64,000 nt of DNA, taken from NCBI GenBank assembly GCA_964019335.1, contig OZ025723.1, positions 62,001-126,000 on the forward strand, given 5' to 3'. The notes under the pieces were generated by a model. It was not told the DNA's origin. It saw nothing but the letters and a program-made list of their open reading frames with translations, and made no database searches. Shown here in pieces: positions 31,301 to 41,400 of the stretch (positions are counted from its first letter, which is position 1; the number at the start of each line of letters is the position of its first letter). This stretch comes from Diplonema japonicum. Taxonomy: Eukaryota; Euglenozoa; Diplonemea; Diplonemida; Diplonemidae. Position numbers and translations under genes: made by a program.

Positions 31301-34300
31301 AAGGACCAGGGTGCAGGGCAGGAGCTAGCACTAAAGTTTGAGGAGACCCGACAGGTAGTAGAGGAGAGGGAGGAGACAATACGCAAACTGCGGGCTGATG
31401 TGGAGGAACTGAGCACGAGATGCAAAAAGACTGCGACTGTGGAGGATAGGGCTCGACACCTAGAGGACCAGCTGGTCATCCAAGCGGACGTCGTTGAAAA
31501 CGCCAACCAGCGCACCCTCGAGGCTGAGACGCTGCTTGCAGAAGTGCAAGCGAGATCAGCAGCAGAAGTGTCCGACCTCAAGAGGCATGTCATACAGCTG
31601 ACCGCTGGAAGCAACGGAGCCAACGTGCCCGAACTGAAGGAGGAGATCAGGAGGCTAACACGCACCAACGATGACCTCTTGGGCGATGAGAACGCCACCA
31701 TCCAGGAACTGCGTGAGCAGACAGACACACTCATCAGGGCGAAGGTGGAAGCAGAGAAGCAAAAAGAACTTGCAAGCCTCGAAGCAAAAGCAATTATCGC
31801 GGAAGCGCAAAAGCAAGCGGCTATTGAGTCATCGCACCATAAGCGGCAACTACGTGAACTGCAACACAAGCTGGACAACAGCGCAAGCGACACGTTGGAG
31901 CTGTCACACACAACAAACATTGTCAAACACACACAATCGCAAGCCACGCAAACAGACACCGAGTACCAGGTGCGGACCCTGCAGCATGACATCGATGAGC
32001 TCAAGCAGCAGCTGAAGGAAGAGAAGCAGCGGCAGCTAATCAGCAGCAACACTTCTGTGGCGTACGAGGCAAATTTGAAGTCCACAGAAGAGGAGGTGGA
32101 ACATCTTACCAAGGTCAACAAGGTTGCCAAAGAAGAGATAAGACTCTTGAAAGACGGCAACACGACTCTGCGGAAGCAGCTCAACACCTTCAGGATGAAC
32201 GTCGAACCCAAAGATGAAGTGGCGGTGTTGCGGGAGGAGCTACGCATCGCGAAGGCACTGAACTCAGAGCTGTTGACGAGCAACGAGTCGCATGAGCTGC
32301 TGAAGCAGCTGAATGAATCCGAGAAAGGCCGGATGGAGGCAGAAGCACGGGAGACACGCTACGCAAGGCAACTGAGGGAACTGTACGATGCCAAAGACAG
32401 AGAAGTGGTGTGCGTGGACAGCGAGAATCGAGAAACGCGTAATGTGCTAGCTGAGGTGGATGCCTCTAATCTCCGAACAAAGCTTGACAAGGCAGCAGCA
32501 GCGCTTGCCAACAGCAATGCAAAGAACGCAGAGCTGCACGATGCTGCCACACGCGCCACTGCAGCAGAGGTAGAGATGAGCAGGCTTAACGATCTGGTGG
32601 CGTCTTTGGAGATTGAGAAAGCCAGCATGGTCGGCGAGCTGCAACACTACAAGCAGCAGGCAAGCCGCCTTGCAGATATGACTGCTACATGCAGCCAGTT
32701 GAAGGCGGAGGTGGGCCAGTTGACCTCGGACAAGAAAATCCTCGAACAGAGGTACGCAGCCCTGTGCCAAGAACTCGAAGCGCTGCGGGGCAAGACAAAG
32801 GCTTCAGGCAGCACTGTGACGCAGCTCAACGCAAAGCTTGTCGCGTCTGAAGACGAAGTGAAGGCTTTGACGCAACTTAAGCAGAATCTCGAGACAGAAA
32901 TGATGGGCTTGAAACGCGGTCTGGAGATGGCAGAGGTGAACATCAAGGCAAAGCGGCAGCAGTACGAAGAGGAGCAGAGGCGGGCAGACGCGGCACTCGA
33001 CAACCTGCATGCCGTGCAGATGAACGAGAGACACGACACCGAAGCTCTCAACAGCAAGATGCGAGAGATAGAGACGGAAAAGACGAACTTGAAGTATGCC
33101 AACATGTCGCTTGAGCAACAGCTAGTGACACTGAGGCGGTCGACGGAACTTGAGATCAAAGAGCTCAGAAGCAAAGTGTCGCAAACACTAGAAGCGGGGA
33201 ACAAGAAGCTGATGGACAACGCGGCGCAGCTACGAGAAGAGAACAGACAACTGCTCTTCGAGAAGACCGAGATCGAGAACCGGTACAAGGCAGAACAGAT
33301 GCGGAACAGCCTCAACGCCGCAGAAGGAGATAGGGCGAAGCTGTTGGAATCAAAACTGGAACAAGCAGAACAGGAGAAAGAAGCCGCGGAGAAGGATCTG
33401 GTAGAAATAGAGAGGCTGAAACAGCAGGTGAAGCACCTTCAAGCTGCCAACGATGCTTACCACAAAGAGGCAGGAGCAAGGATCCAAGAATTAGAGGCGG
33501 AGAAGGCCAACGAGAGCGACACCGCTGCGGTGAAGCGGGTCGAGCGGACTAACGCACTGCAAGTGAAGCTGACTGCAGCAGAACGAGAGGTCGAGAAGCT
33601 GCAAACAGAGCTTATCCAGAAGAAAATAGAATACCAATACTCCACAAAGGTCAGCAGCAACACAGAGACAAGAGCGCTCAGGGAGAGGCTCGACACCGTG
33701 CTAGCCGAGCTCAGCGAGGCAAAGACAGCCCACGAAGCAGCGAGCCTGAGATCCGCGGAAGAAAAAGAATGGTTGGTTCGAGAGGTGAAGGAGCTGCAAG
33801 AGAAGATAACTACGGTATCAAAAAAACAAAACAAAAACAAAAAAAAGAAATCCATAAAGGTACAACAACACACCCCGCTACCACCCTCTGTGACTGCGTA
33901 CACCACGAACAAGAAAGAGGAGGAGGTACAGGTTCACAGGATAAGAGAAGTACAGGCACCATCTGTCCCTAGTTTGCATCACCCTGATGTTCACTACAGA
34001 GCGAGAGTTTCCCCTACAAGGAAAGCCCAAGCACCTTATGTGGGCAGTCCTTTGGGCGATTACCCTAGGCTCTTTAATGTCTATCACGCGGTATGTCTGC
34101 AAGCGCTGCAACACAACACTGTCACAGGAGGATCACTTAAATATCGATGTTCTGCAGAACCGGCCCCATCCCATGGACCTTATGAGGCAGTCGAAAGCTA
34201 CTTCTCGTTCGTCTTCGGTGAAGCTTCCGTCCAGGTCATGCGAGGTTACCCCTTTGCAGCATCCTCCAAAGCTGCAGAACACTCTGGTGAGCACCCCCAG

Positions 34301-34403
34301 TGACGACACAGTGGTGGTCCCCAGAAAGTACTTAGAATCTGTGTACCACAACACAAACCTTTCGAGGAGGTATTGGCAGCAGAAAATCAAAGACAAGGAT
34401 TGA
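28382..34403 (+). CDS. Centriolin/LRRCC1-like leucine-rich repeat and coiled-coil protein, two introns
   Basis: About 1980 residues. Residues 70-220 hold SDS22-type leucine-rich repeats (LQTLKIPNQRVTKIENI, LRVLSLRGNQIEKLDL). The LRR cap is NLEILNLKGNPVTDAAHYR. Residues about 230-1830 are nearly continuous coiled coil. LRRs followed by a giant coiled coil is the layout of centriolin and LRRCC1, which act at centrioles, basal bodies or spindle poles. The C terminus needs two introns: 33815-33847 (or to 33859) and 34091-34127. The second moves the reading frame to the true end EDHLNIDVLQ...IKDKD at 34403, about 100 nt beyond the unspliced stop. The in-frame 5' extension from 28139 crosses the transposon end and AAT repeat and is rejected. 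Confidence 0.85.
33815..33859 (+). other. Intron, 33 or 45 nt
   Basis: GTATCA then an A-rich core. AG at 33847 or 33859 both keep the frame. It would otherwise encode a Lys/Asn run. Confidence 0.65.
34091..34127 (+). other. Intron, 37 nt, without homopolymer
   Basis: GTATGT to GTCACAG. Removal shifts from the first coding frame to the second exactly where needed. The unspliced reading lacks the coding-like last 34 codons. Confidence 0.8.
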
Positions 34404-34616
34404 GGAGGGAAAGAAATAGAAGGGAAGAAGAAAAGAAAAGAGTTTCTTGGCTCTGTTTTAGTTTGCTCCCTGAAACCACCCCCCCCCTCCCCCCCATTTA
34501 GAATATTTTAGAAGAAAAAAAAAAACAAGTACAGAATTGTGGGTATTTTTTTTCTTTTCTTTCGCTTTTTTTTTTTTTATCCAGTGACACAGGAGGAGAG
34601 GGGGGAAAAAAAACTA

Positions 34617-35693
34617 ATGGGGAACTCGACAAAACCCCCGGCGGCAGCGCCACAGCAGCAGCAGCAGCAACAACAACAACACCACCATCACCACCACAAA
34701 GAAGGAGGGGACCGAAAAGCGGTGCGATTCGGTGTGCCCGCATCGAAGCACCACCTCATCATCGGCAGAGGGGGAACCGTGATAAAGGATTTAACAAGCC
34801 AGTTCAACGTCAACATAGAAGTTTCTAAAAAGGACAGCCCGAACGACACCGTGACGATAGAAGGGACCAAACATGATGTGGAGCGGGCCAGGCTGGCGCT
34901 GGAGAAACTCTTGGGAATCGAAATTAAAAACACCCCTGTGTATACGTTCGAGCTTGCCGTGCCTTCTCACAAGTACGGCGCGGTGATCGGACCCAAGGGG
35001 GAAACAATCCGTGAACTGGAAAGAACTTCCCGTGCAGTTATTGAAATCCCCCCCAAACATGCTCAAGGGAAACCTATACTGGTGATTGGTTCACAAGATG
35101 CGTGCCGTTCGGGTCAGGCTGCGATCGAGAGGGTTATAGGCCAAGCAGTGGCGGTGAAGATAAAGAACGATAAATATTGGTTCGACAAGGATGTTCCATT
35201 GGAAACGGTGGACCTTTCGAAAAAGGTGTCGAGGGTGTTATTTTTTCCGGATGAAAAAGGTCCCGACGGGTCGACAGGAATGCAATCCCTACTGAAATAC
35301 CTCAACTCCTGCAAGAAAACACTCGACATCTGCATTTTCTGCTTCACAAATGACGATCTCGCAGCAACTGTGCTACTTGCACACCGGCGTGGCGTCACTG
35401 TCCGCATTATAGTCGACAATGAGCAGGCCTACGCACAGGGTTCTGACATACTTAAATTCTGTAAAGCCGGTATTCCCGTTCGCATGGACGGCCGTGGAGG
35501 CCATATGCATCATAAGTTTGCAATTCTTGATGGCAGTGTGGTTCTGAACGGCTCCTTCAACTGGACGGTCCAAGCGCAGCTCAGCAACAACGAAAACGTG
35601 ATGCTGACCAGCGATCCCTCGTTCATCACCCCGTTTAAGAACCAGTTCGACTTGCTGTGGACGTCCTTCAAGGGAAACCACTACAAATCTTAA
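34617..35693 (+). CDS. KH-KH-PLD fusion: RNA-binding Zucchini/MitoPLD-like nuclease
   Basis: 358 residues, intronless. The start MGNSTK is an N-myristoylation motif. A polyGln then polyHis tract (residues 13-27) comes next. KH1 (34-100) has GRGG and KH2 (108-178) has GPKG, the RNA-gripping loops. Residues 205-352 form a single-HKD phospholipase D fold. Its catalytic set is His298, Lys300, Asp305 and G312-S313-N315, exactly HxK-x4-D-x6-GSxN. Single-HKD enzymes of this type (PLD6/Zucchini) dimerise and act as endonucleases or lipid hydrolases. In animals Zucchini works with the KH protein TDRKH in piRNA processing. Here the two functions are in one chain. RNA cleavage is inferred, and a lipid substrate remains possible. 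Confidence 0.85.
   Translation: MGNSTKPPAAAPQQQQQQQQQHHHHHHKEGGDRKAVRFGVPASKHHLIIGRGGTVIKDLTSQFNVNIEVSKKDSPNDTVTIEGTKHDVERARLALEKLLGIEIKNTPVYTFELAVPSHKYGAVIGPKGETIRELERTSRAVIEIPPKHAQGKPILVIGSQDACRSGQAAIERVIGQAVAVKIKNDKYWFDKDVPLETVDLSKKVSRVLFFPDEKGPDGSTGMQSLLKYLNSCKKTLDICIFCFTNDDLAATVLLAHRRGVTVRIIVDNEQAYAQGSDILKFCKAGIPVRMDGRGGHMHHKFAILDGSVVLNGSFNWTVQAQLSNNENVMLTSDPSFITPFKNQFDLLWTSFKGNHYKS
34650..34697 (+). repeat. CAG/CAA then CAC/CAT coding repeat
   Basis: Codes for Gln-rich then His-rich residues near the N terminus of the KH-PLD protein. Mixed synonymous codons suggest it is not a pure recent expansion. Confidence 0.8.
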
Positions 35694-35901
35694 ATAGATG
35701 GAGGGGGATGTGTTCGATAAAAAAAACCCTTTCCTTGCTTCTTTTTTTTTTTTTCCCACCGCTCAATTCCCTTGTCTTTTGGTTTTTCTGCTGCCAGCAC
35801 AGGGTGTTTCTTTTCCAGTTAATCCTGTTCTTATCCAGTAAAAAACTTTAAAGAAAAACAACAGTAAAAGGGAAAAGTATCGACATAAAACAGAGAAAGA
35901 A

Positions 35902-36981
35902 ATGTCTTACACCAGCAACGAGTCTGTAGTGGACGAGTGCGTGAGGAGGCTGAAGAAAGCCGCCGACTACGGCGAGGAAGGAATGGACAAGCACCAAGAA
36001 GAAGGGGTGCTCATCACACAGCTCCCTGTCGAGAAAACAGGATTCCGGGAATGGGAAAGAGAAGGAGAAAAGAGAGGAACAGCAGAGTGGGTGGTCCCTG
36101 ATGGCTGCGAAGATGCAAACCACAGAGTACTCTTCATCCACGGCGGGGCCTATGCATGGTACTCCCCCAGTGACGTGTACAGACCACTGTCGACAAAAAT
36201 TGCAAAAGCGATGAACCTCCCTGTGATGGCATTCGACTACCGTCTGGCCCCCGAGCACCACTTCCCTGCCCCTGTTGAGGATGCTGTGGAGGCTCTTTCA
36301 TGGATTTGGGAAAACGGCCCTCAGGTTCCTTCAAAAGCAGAGAAAATCTTTGTGGTGGGGGATTCTGCAGGGGGAGGGCTGACCATTGCCATGATGTTGG
36401 CAGTGGGGACAGGAACGGTGGACGGCTCAAGGCCTTTTGAGGGTGGCACAGTGCGTCCCCCCACGGCGGCTGTCACCTTCAGTGCGTACACCGACTTGGC
36501 ATGTTCGCTTCCTTCGTACCGCACACGGACATGGGACCCTGAGACACGCACAGGCGATCCTGTGTTCAGTGACGGTGAAACAGAGAAGGAGGTAGAAGGC
36601 AGCAAGGAGACAGGGCGCGAGTACGTCGGTGAGGCTGGTGATGTTAAAAACCCAATGGCATCACCATACTGGGCACCTGAGGCATGGCTTGCGAAGCTCC
36701 CACCTGTCTACATGATGGTGGGCGACGCTGAGGTATGTTACAAAAAAACTCATGGGAAAAAATCTTTTTTTTATTCAAAGATCATGCTTGACGACAGCGT
36801 TGCGTTGCATGCAAAGATAGAAGCTGCGCAAACACCGAAGGCCACCTGTCGGTTGAAGGTGTACCCCAGGATGTGGCATGACTGGGTCATGTACACCGAA
36901 GGCTGCCACCAAGGAAGGAACACCCTTGTTGAAGCCGTCGATGCCATCGATGAGGCTGCGAAGTTTGTGAAGGAGTTCTAG
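35902..36981 (+). CDS. HSL-family alpha/beta hydrolase (copy 1, with intron)
   Basis: Spliced product is 343 residues; exons 35902-36732 and 36781-36981. Hormone-sensitive-lipase (alpha/beta hydrolase fold 3) motifs are present. Oxyanion motif HGG is at 80-82, DYRLAPEHHFPAP follows, the nucleophile is Ser155 in GDSAGG, an acid in GDAE is likely, and the base is the His of MWHDW. Such enzymes hydrolyse short esters or amides; the substrate here is unknown. Copy 2 lies 250 nt downstream. The unspliced frame stays open and would insert 16 Lys/Phe-rich residues next to the acid. The duplicate lacks those residues, which supports the intron. Confidence 0.85.
   Translation: MSYTSNESVVDECVRRLKKAADYGEEGMDKHQEEGVLITQLPVEKTGFREWEREGEKRGTAEWVVPDGCEDANHRVLFIHGGAYAWYSPSDVYRPLSTKIAKAMNLPVMAFDYRLAPEHHFPAPVEDAVEALSWIWENGPQVPSKAEKIFVVGDSAGGGLTIAMMLAVGTGTVDGSRPFEGGTVRPPTAAVTFSAYTDLACSLPSYRTRTWDPETRTGDPVFSDGETEKEVEGSKETGREYVGEAGDVKNPMASPYWAPEAWLAKLPPVYMMVGDAEVCYKKTHGKKSFFYSKIMLDDSVALHAKIEAAQTPKATCRLKVYPRMWHDWVMYTEGCHQGRNTLVEAVDAIDEAAKFVKEF
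36733..36780 (+). other. Intron, 48 nt, absent from the paralogue
   Basis: GTATGT to TTCAAAG with A and T runs. Copy 2 has uninterrupted coding sequence at the equivalent point (after 38062). Confidence 0.85.
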
Positions 36982-37108
36982 ATTCTCTCTCTCCCTCGCG
37001 TTTTGTTCCGATTTTCTCTTTTGATCTCGAAATAGTAAAAAAAGGATGATTTTTTTTGCTTTCTGTGTGGCATCTTTTGGCCGCAGTGGTGTATTCGTGT
37101 TGTGTGCC

Positions 37109-37141
37109 TACTAACGACTTCTCTCTCCTTGCTTTTGATAG
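37109..37141 (+). promoter_or_regulatory. Putative splice acceptor with TACTAAC branch sequence
   Basis: TACTAAC at 37109-37115, a pyrimidine-rich stretch, then AG at 37140-37141, all upstream of the copy 2 ATG. It fits a 5'-UTR intron or a trans-splice acceptor. Which one cannot be told from sequence. Confidence 0.45.
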
Positions 37142-37231
37142 GTGGACTACAAGCTCTGTTTTCTGCTAAAGGAGCGAACCTTTTTATTACCTAGACTTCA
37201 ACACTGGAAATAATCTGAAAGGGATAAATAA

Positions 37232-38263
37232 ATGTCTTACACCAGCAACGAGTCTGTAGTGGACGAGTGCGTGAGGAGGCTGAAGAAAGCCGCCGACTAC
37301 GGTGAGGAAGGAATGGACAAGCACCAAGAAGAAGGGGTGCTCATCACACAGCTCCCTGTCGAGAAAACAGGATTCCGGGAATGGGAAAGAGAAGGAGAAA
37401 AGAGAGGAACAGCAGAGTGGGTGGTCCCTGATGGCTGCGAAGATGCAAACCACAGAGTACTCTTCATCCACGGCGGGGCCTATACAATGTACTCCCCCAG
37501 TGACGTGTACAGACCACTGTCGACAAAAATTGCAAAAGCGATGAACCTCCCTGTGATGGCATTCGACTACCGTCTGGCCCCCGAGCACCACTTCCCTGCC
37601 CCTGTTGAGGATGCTGTGGAGGCTCTTTCATGGATTTGGGAAAACGGTCCTGAAGGTCCTTCAAAAGCAGAGAAAATTTTTGTGGTGGGGGATTCTGCAG
37701 GGGGAGGGCTGACCATTGCCATGATGTTGGCAGTGGGGACAGGAACGGTGGACGGCTCAAGGCTTTTTGAGGGTGGCACAGTGCGTCCCCCCACGGCGGC
37801 TGTCACCTTCAGTGCGTACACCGACTTGGCATGTTCGCTTCCTTCGTACCGCACACGGACATGGGACCCTGAGACACGCACAGGCGATCCTGTGTTCAGT
37901 GACGGTGAGACTGAGGCAGGGACTGCCCTCCTCAAAGAAGCTGGTCAAGGGTACGTCGGTGAGGCTGGTGATGTTAAAAATCCAATGGCATCACCATACT
38001 GGGCACCTGAGGCATGGCTTGCGAAGCTCCCACCTGTCTACATGATGGTGGGCGACGCTGAGGTGATGCTTGACGACAGCGTTGCGTTGCATGCAAAGAT
38101 AGAAGCTGCACAGACACCGAAGGCCACCTGTCGGCTGAAGGTGTACCCCAGGATGTGGCATGACTGGGTCATGTACACCGAAGGCTACCACCAAGGAAGG
38201 AACACCCTTGTTGAAGCCGTCGATGCCATCGATGAGGCTGCGAAGTTTGTGAAGGAGTTCTAG
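37232..38263 (+). CDS. HSL-family alpha/beta hydrolase (copy 2, intronless)
   Basis: 343 residues, nearly identical to copy 1, with the same HGG, GDSAGG (Ser155) and HDW catalytic motifs. I count about 16 amino-acid differences after splicing copy 1. Nine fall in one 12-residue patch (37909-37950). Nucleotide similarity begins at the ATG and ends at the TAG; flanks do not align. The position of the copy 1 intron reads GAG-GTG-ATG here. The function is as for copy 1, presumably esterase. Retroposition or gene conversion could explain coding-only similarity. Confidence 0.85.
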   Translation: MSYTSNESVVDECVRRLKKAADYGEEGMDKHQEEGVLITQLPVEKTGFREWEREGEKRGTAEWVVPDGCEDANHRVLFIHGGAYTMYSPSDVYRPLSTKIAKAMNLPVMAFDYRLAPEHHFPAPVEDAVEALSWIWENGPEGPSKAEKIFVVGDSAGGGLTIAMMLAVGTGTVDGSRLFEGGTVRPPTAAVTFSAYTDLACSLPSYRTRTWDPETRTGDPVFSDGETEAGTALLKEAGQGYVGEAGDVKNPMASPYWAPEAWLAKLPPVYMMVGDAEVMLDDSVALHAKIEAAQTPKATCRLKVYPRMWHDWVMYTEGYHQGRNTLVEAVDAIDEAAKFVKEF

Positions 38264-38412
38264 CTTTTTGTGTGGAAATTCATGTTTTTTGTTTCTCTTT
38301 TTTTTGCTTCGATTGACACGGGGATTGACCGGCACAAACTTACCTCGCACGTTCCTCTTCTTTTTTTTCAATCTCCCAATCTCTTTTCTCACACTAAAGC
38401 CTTGCAGGCACT

Positions 38413-38421
38413 ATGGAATGA
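38413..38421 (+). promoter_or_regulatory. Minimal uORF overlapping the VPS13 start codon
   Basis: ATGGAATGA: the uORF Met-Glu-stop (38413-38421) overlaps the main ATG at 38418. The main start is chosen because MNRIAATALEQ begins the chorein domain. Confidence 0.5.
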
Positions 38422-41400
38422 ACCGCATCGCGGCGACAGCGTTGGAGCAAATCGCAAGGGAGTACATCGAAGATGTGGATCTAAAGGGGTTGAAGGTGAA
38501 GCTGGCAGAAGGGAAGGTTACTCTAAAAAACGTAAGACTGCGAAAGGACTGCCTCATCGGGTTGGACTACCCTGTCGATGTGGAAGAAGGTGTTGCCGAA
38601 GAAGTGTACTTAAACATACCTTGGAAGAGCCTAAAGAAAGAAGCTGTCGCGGTCCACCTATGTGGGGTGGAATTCTGTGTCAGAATTATGGACTGGAGAG
38701 ACGCATGTGACGTAGCGAAGTTTCAGGACATCATGAAAGTATTTGTGAGGAACACAGTGGAGCAGATTGCGAGGAGGATGCAACCTTCTAAGGGAACCCC
38801 ATCGCTCAAGGACACCATCCTGGCGAATGTTGCCCTCACCGTCACCAACATCACCATACACATTAGTACCATGACACAGACCACGCTATCCTTGAAGGCT
38901 CCTTCCTTTACCTTTCAAACTTGCGATTCGAATTGGCAACCATCCTTCGTCATCTCACCTGTCCACAGGTTGGCTAGGATCTCTGGTGTAACTTTACATC
39001 TGAATGATGCCCAGTGTAACCCGTCCCCCTTCACAGTGACATGCCACCTCGAAGAGACCAAAGATTACCTTCTAAGCTCTAAAATCTCAATCCACCCTGA
39101 AAACCCGGTCCTCTTGCTGTCATCCAGTAACCTGTTCGAGCTCAAAGGACTTATGGACACAGTTTTGAATTTCTCTGATTATTCGAGATGGGTGAAGGCT
39201 AAAAGTTATCTGGGGGGCAACCAGCGGTGCTTCCAAACCGTGGTGAAAACTGTTATATTGGCAAACAGAATGCAAAGAAGAAAACGAGGGACACCCGCCG
39301 AGAGCTTCTTCGAGGATTACAGAACGCTGCTGGAAAAGATGGAGCAGAAGCAAAAGATCTTCGGGGGGAAGAGAAAAATGTCGGTTTTGAGGAAAATGAA
39401 GAGTTTCTATGAAATGTACCTACCACTGCGGTGGGTGGTCATGGCGGCTAGCTTCCCTGCAGGGTCCGCAGCCCCTGACTTGAACGCCGACCACGATCGA
39501 AGCTGCAAACTGCACGACGCCTCAATAAAACTGATCAACCCAACCCTTGAGATCACCGACCTCGACGCGACCATACAGGTAGCTACCTTGGATGTCACGG
39601 CCAAGATGGGTGTTACATGGGTCGATGCTGCATTCTGCGGTGAAAGTATCGCCGTTCGTCACGTCAAAAACAATTTCCGTTCAAAACACATCAACGGCTC
39701 CATCGTGCAGGACCCGATAAATGACACCACGCCCGAGTTCAGAATCTCCGTGCACGTGGGCAAGACCTCGGGTACGTGGGTTGGCATACCACCGCTTCCA
39801 CCGGCTTCGTTTGGGCCTGACAACCATTTCCAAGGAGGCTCCCTTCCGTCGATGTGTGTCGAAGCTAAAATATCCGACGTAAGCATCATGGGAGAGAAAG
39901 AAGATGTGGATATTGCGGTTCCCAACGGGGCTCGGATACGGTACAAAAACTTGAACCGGGGGGAGGAACCGATTTTTGAAGCTGTTCTGGGGATGTTCCG
40001 TGGTGGGTTGCAATCGGTTCTTGCGGTGGAAGGCGACGGTGTGGTCGCCACGCTAACCTCTGTGTCTGTGAAGGATATTTCTGTGGCGCTGTTGGACGAG
40101 GGAAGAAGACTCGCCACGGCCACCGCCGAAAACACAAAGTTACACTTTTTCAAAGCAATACAGGCCGACAGACTCTTGATCAGAACGGCGGGGACCGTTC
40201 TTTGCAACGTGGCCAACAAAGTCGTCATCAACTTCCTCGACAAAACCCGATGGACTGCAGCCCTAGGGTCTGCTTCCATCACGTACAAACAACCTCTCGT
40301 TGACCACATCGCCTTGCATGCTGCAAGGGTGTACCGTGACCTTTCCTTCCCTTCAACGGTTCCCACGGTGACACCCGGGATCACCGCAAACCTGGATGAG
40401 GTCATTTTTACACAACCGCTTCACGGGGTTTTGCGTTGCACCGGGATCACGGTGAAATCGCAAGGTGGCGGGATTGTTAACAAGATTCTGGTTGAGATCG
40501 TCGAGGCGGTTGGTGACGGTGACGACGCGATGCAAAGCAACAAAATAGCGATAAAAGCAATACAGGGAGAGGTCCAATACACCACGGGCTACCTTGGAAA
40601 GATAGAAGGATCGGTGACCTGCGGTGAGATTTCAGCTAAGGTTTCGGTCAAACAGGGCACAACAACAACAACAGGGCAACGACCGCGTCTGAATTCAAAA
40701 CGTGTCTCCCTTGTAGCGAGCGTGCGCAGGCTGTCTGTGAAGACTGCTCACAACACGGAACTGTGTTGTGAAGCAGTGTATTTCAACCTGCACAAGACCC
40801 CGTGTGTGATGACCACAGACCTGACCTGTGCGAAAAGTTACGTCACAGGGCCTGTGACAATGTCTCTGATGAGCCTGAACCCATCACGAACGAGACCTCA
40901 TTCTGAACCGTTGTTCTCACCCTTACCTGAACCACCCATCGCTGTTTCTGGTCCTGCAAAGTTGGACTTGATAGCGTCCATGCCGCTGGCTTTGCAAAAC
41001 CCACCCCATGTCACCCTGACGTTTAAAGGCAACGTGTACATTACAGCTCCTGGTGTGGGTTGGACGTGTGGGAAAATGAAGCTCGCCTCATGCGGGCTGG
41101 TCTGGTGTTCCAAAGACGACCCAACTGTCGGACACGTCGTCCCTCAACGTTTAATATTCAAACAAGGCTTTCGGTATCAAAAACTTCCCTTGCGTATGGC
41201 CAGAGCCGAGCTGGAATCGAACGGGTCGAAAACCCTGTTTGCCTTTGAGTGCACGGCGGAGTGCAAGAAACTGATCGCAGCCGTGGATTCCGAACGGGAG
41301 GGTTGGCTTAAAACCAAAGCGGGTTCGGTGCTGACGGTTCAAAGCTGGGTTTTGTCGAGGTTTTATAAGTTCTGGATGCGGAGAACAATCATTTCAAAGA

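Noticed and set aside
31180..32283. 367-codon minus-strand ORF, Ser-rich
   Set aside because: Antisense shadow of Glu/Lys/Leu-rich coiled-coil codons in the LRR gene; no domain or start context.
34060..34140. Programmed or sequencing frameshift in the LRR gene
   Set aside because: A 37-nt GT-AG intron explains the frame change fully.
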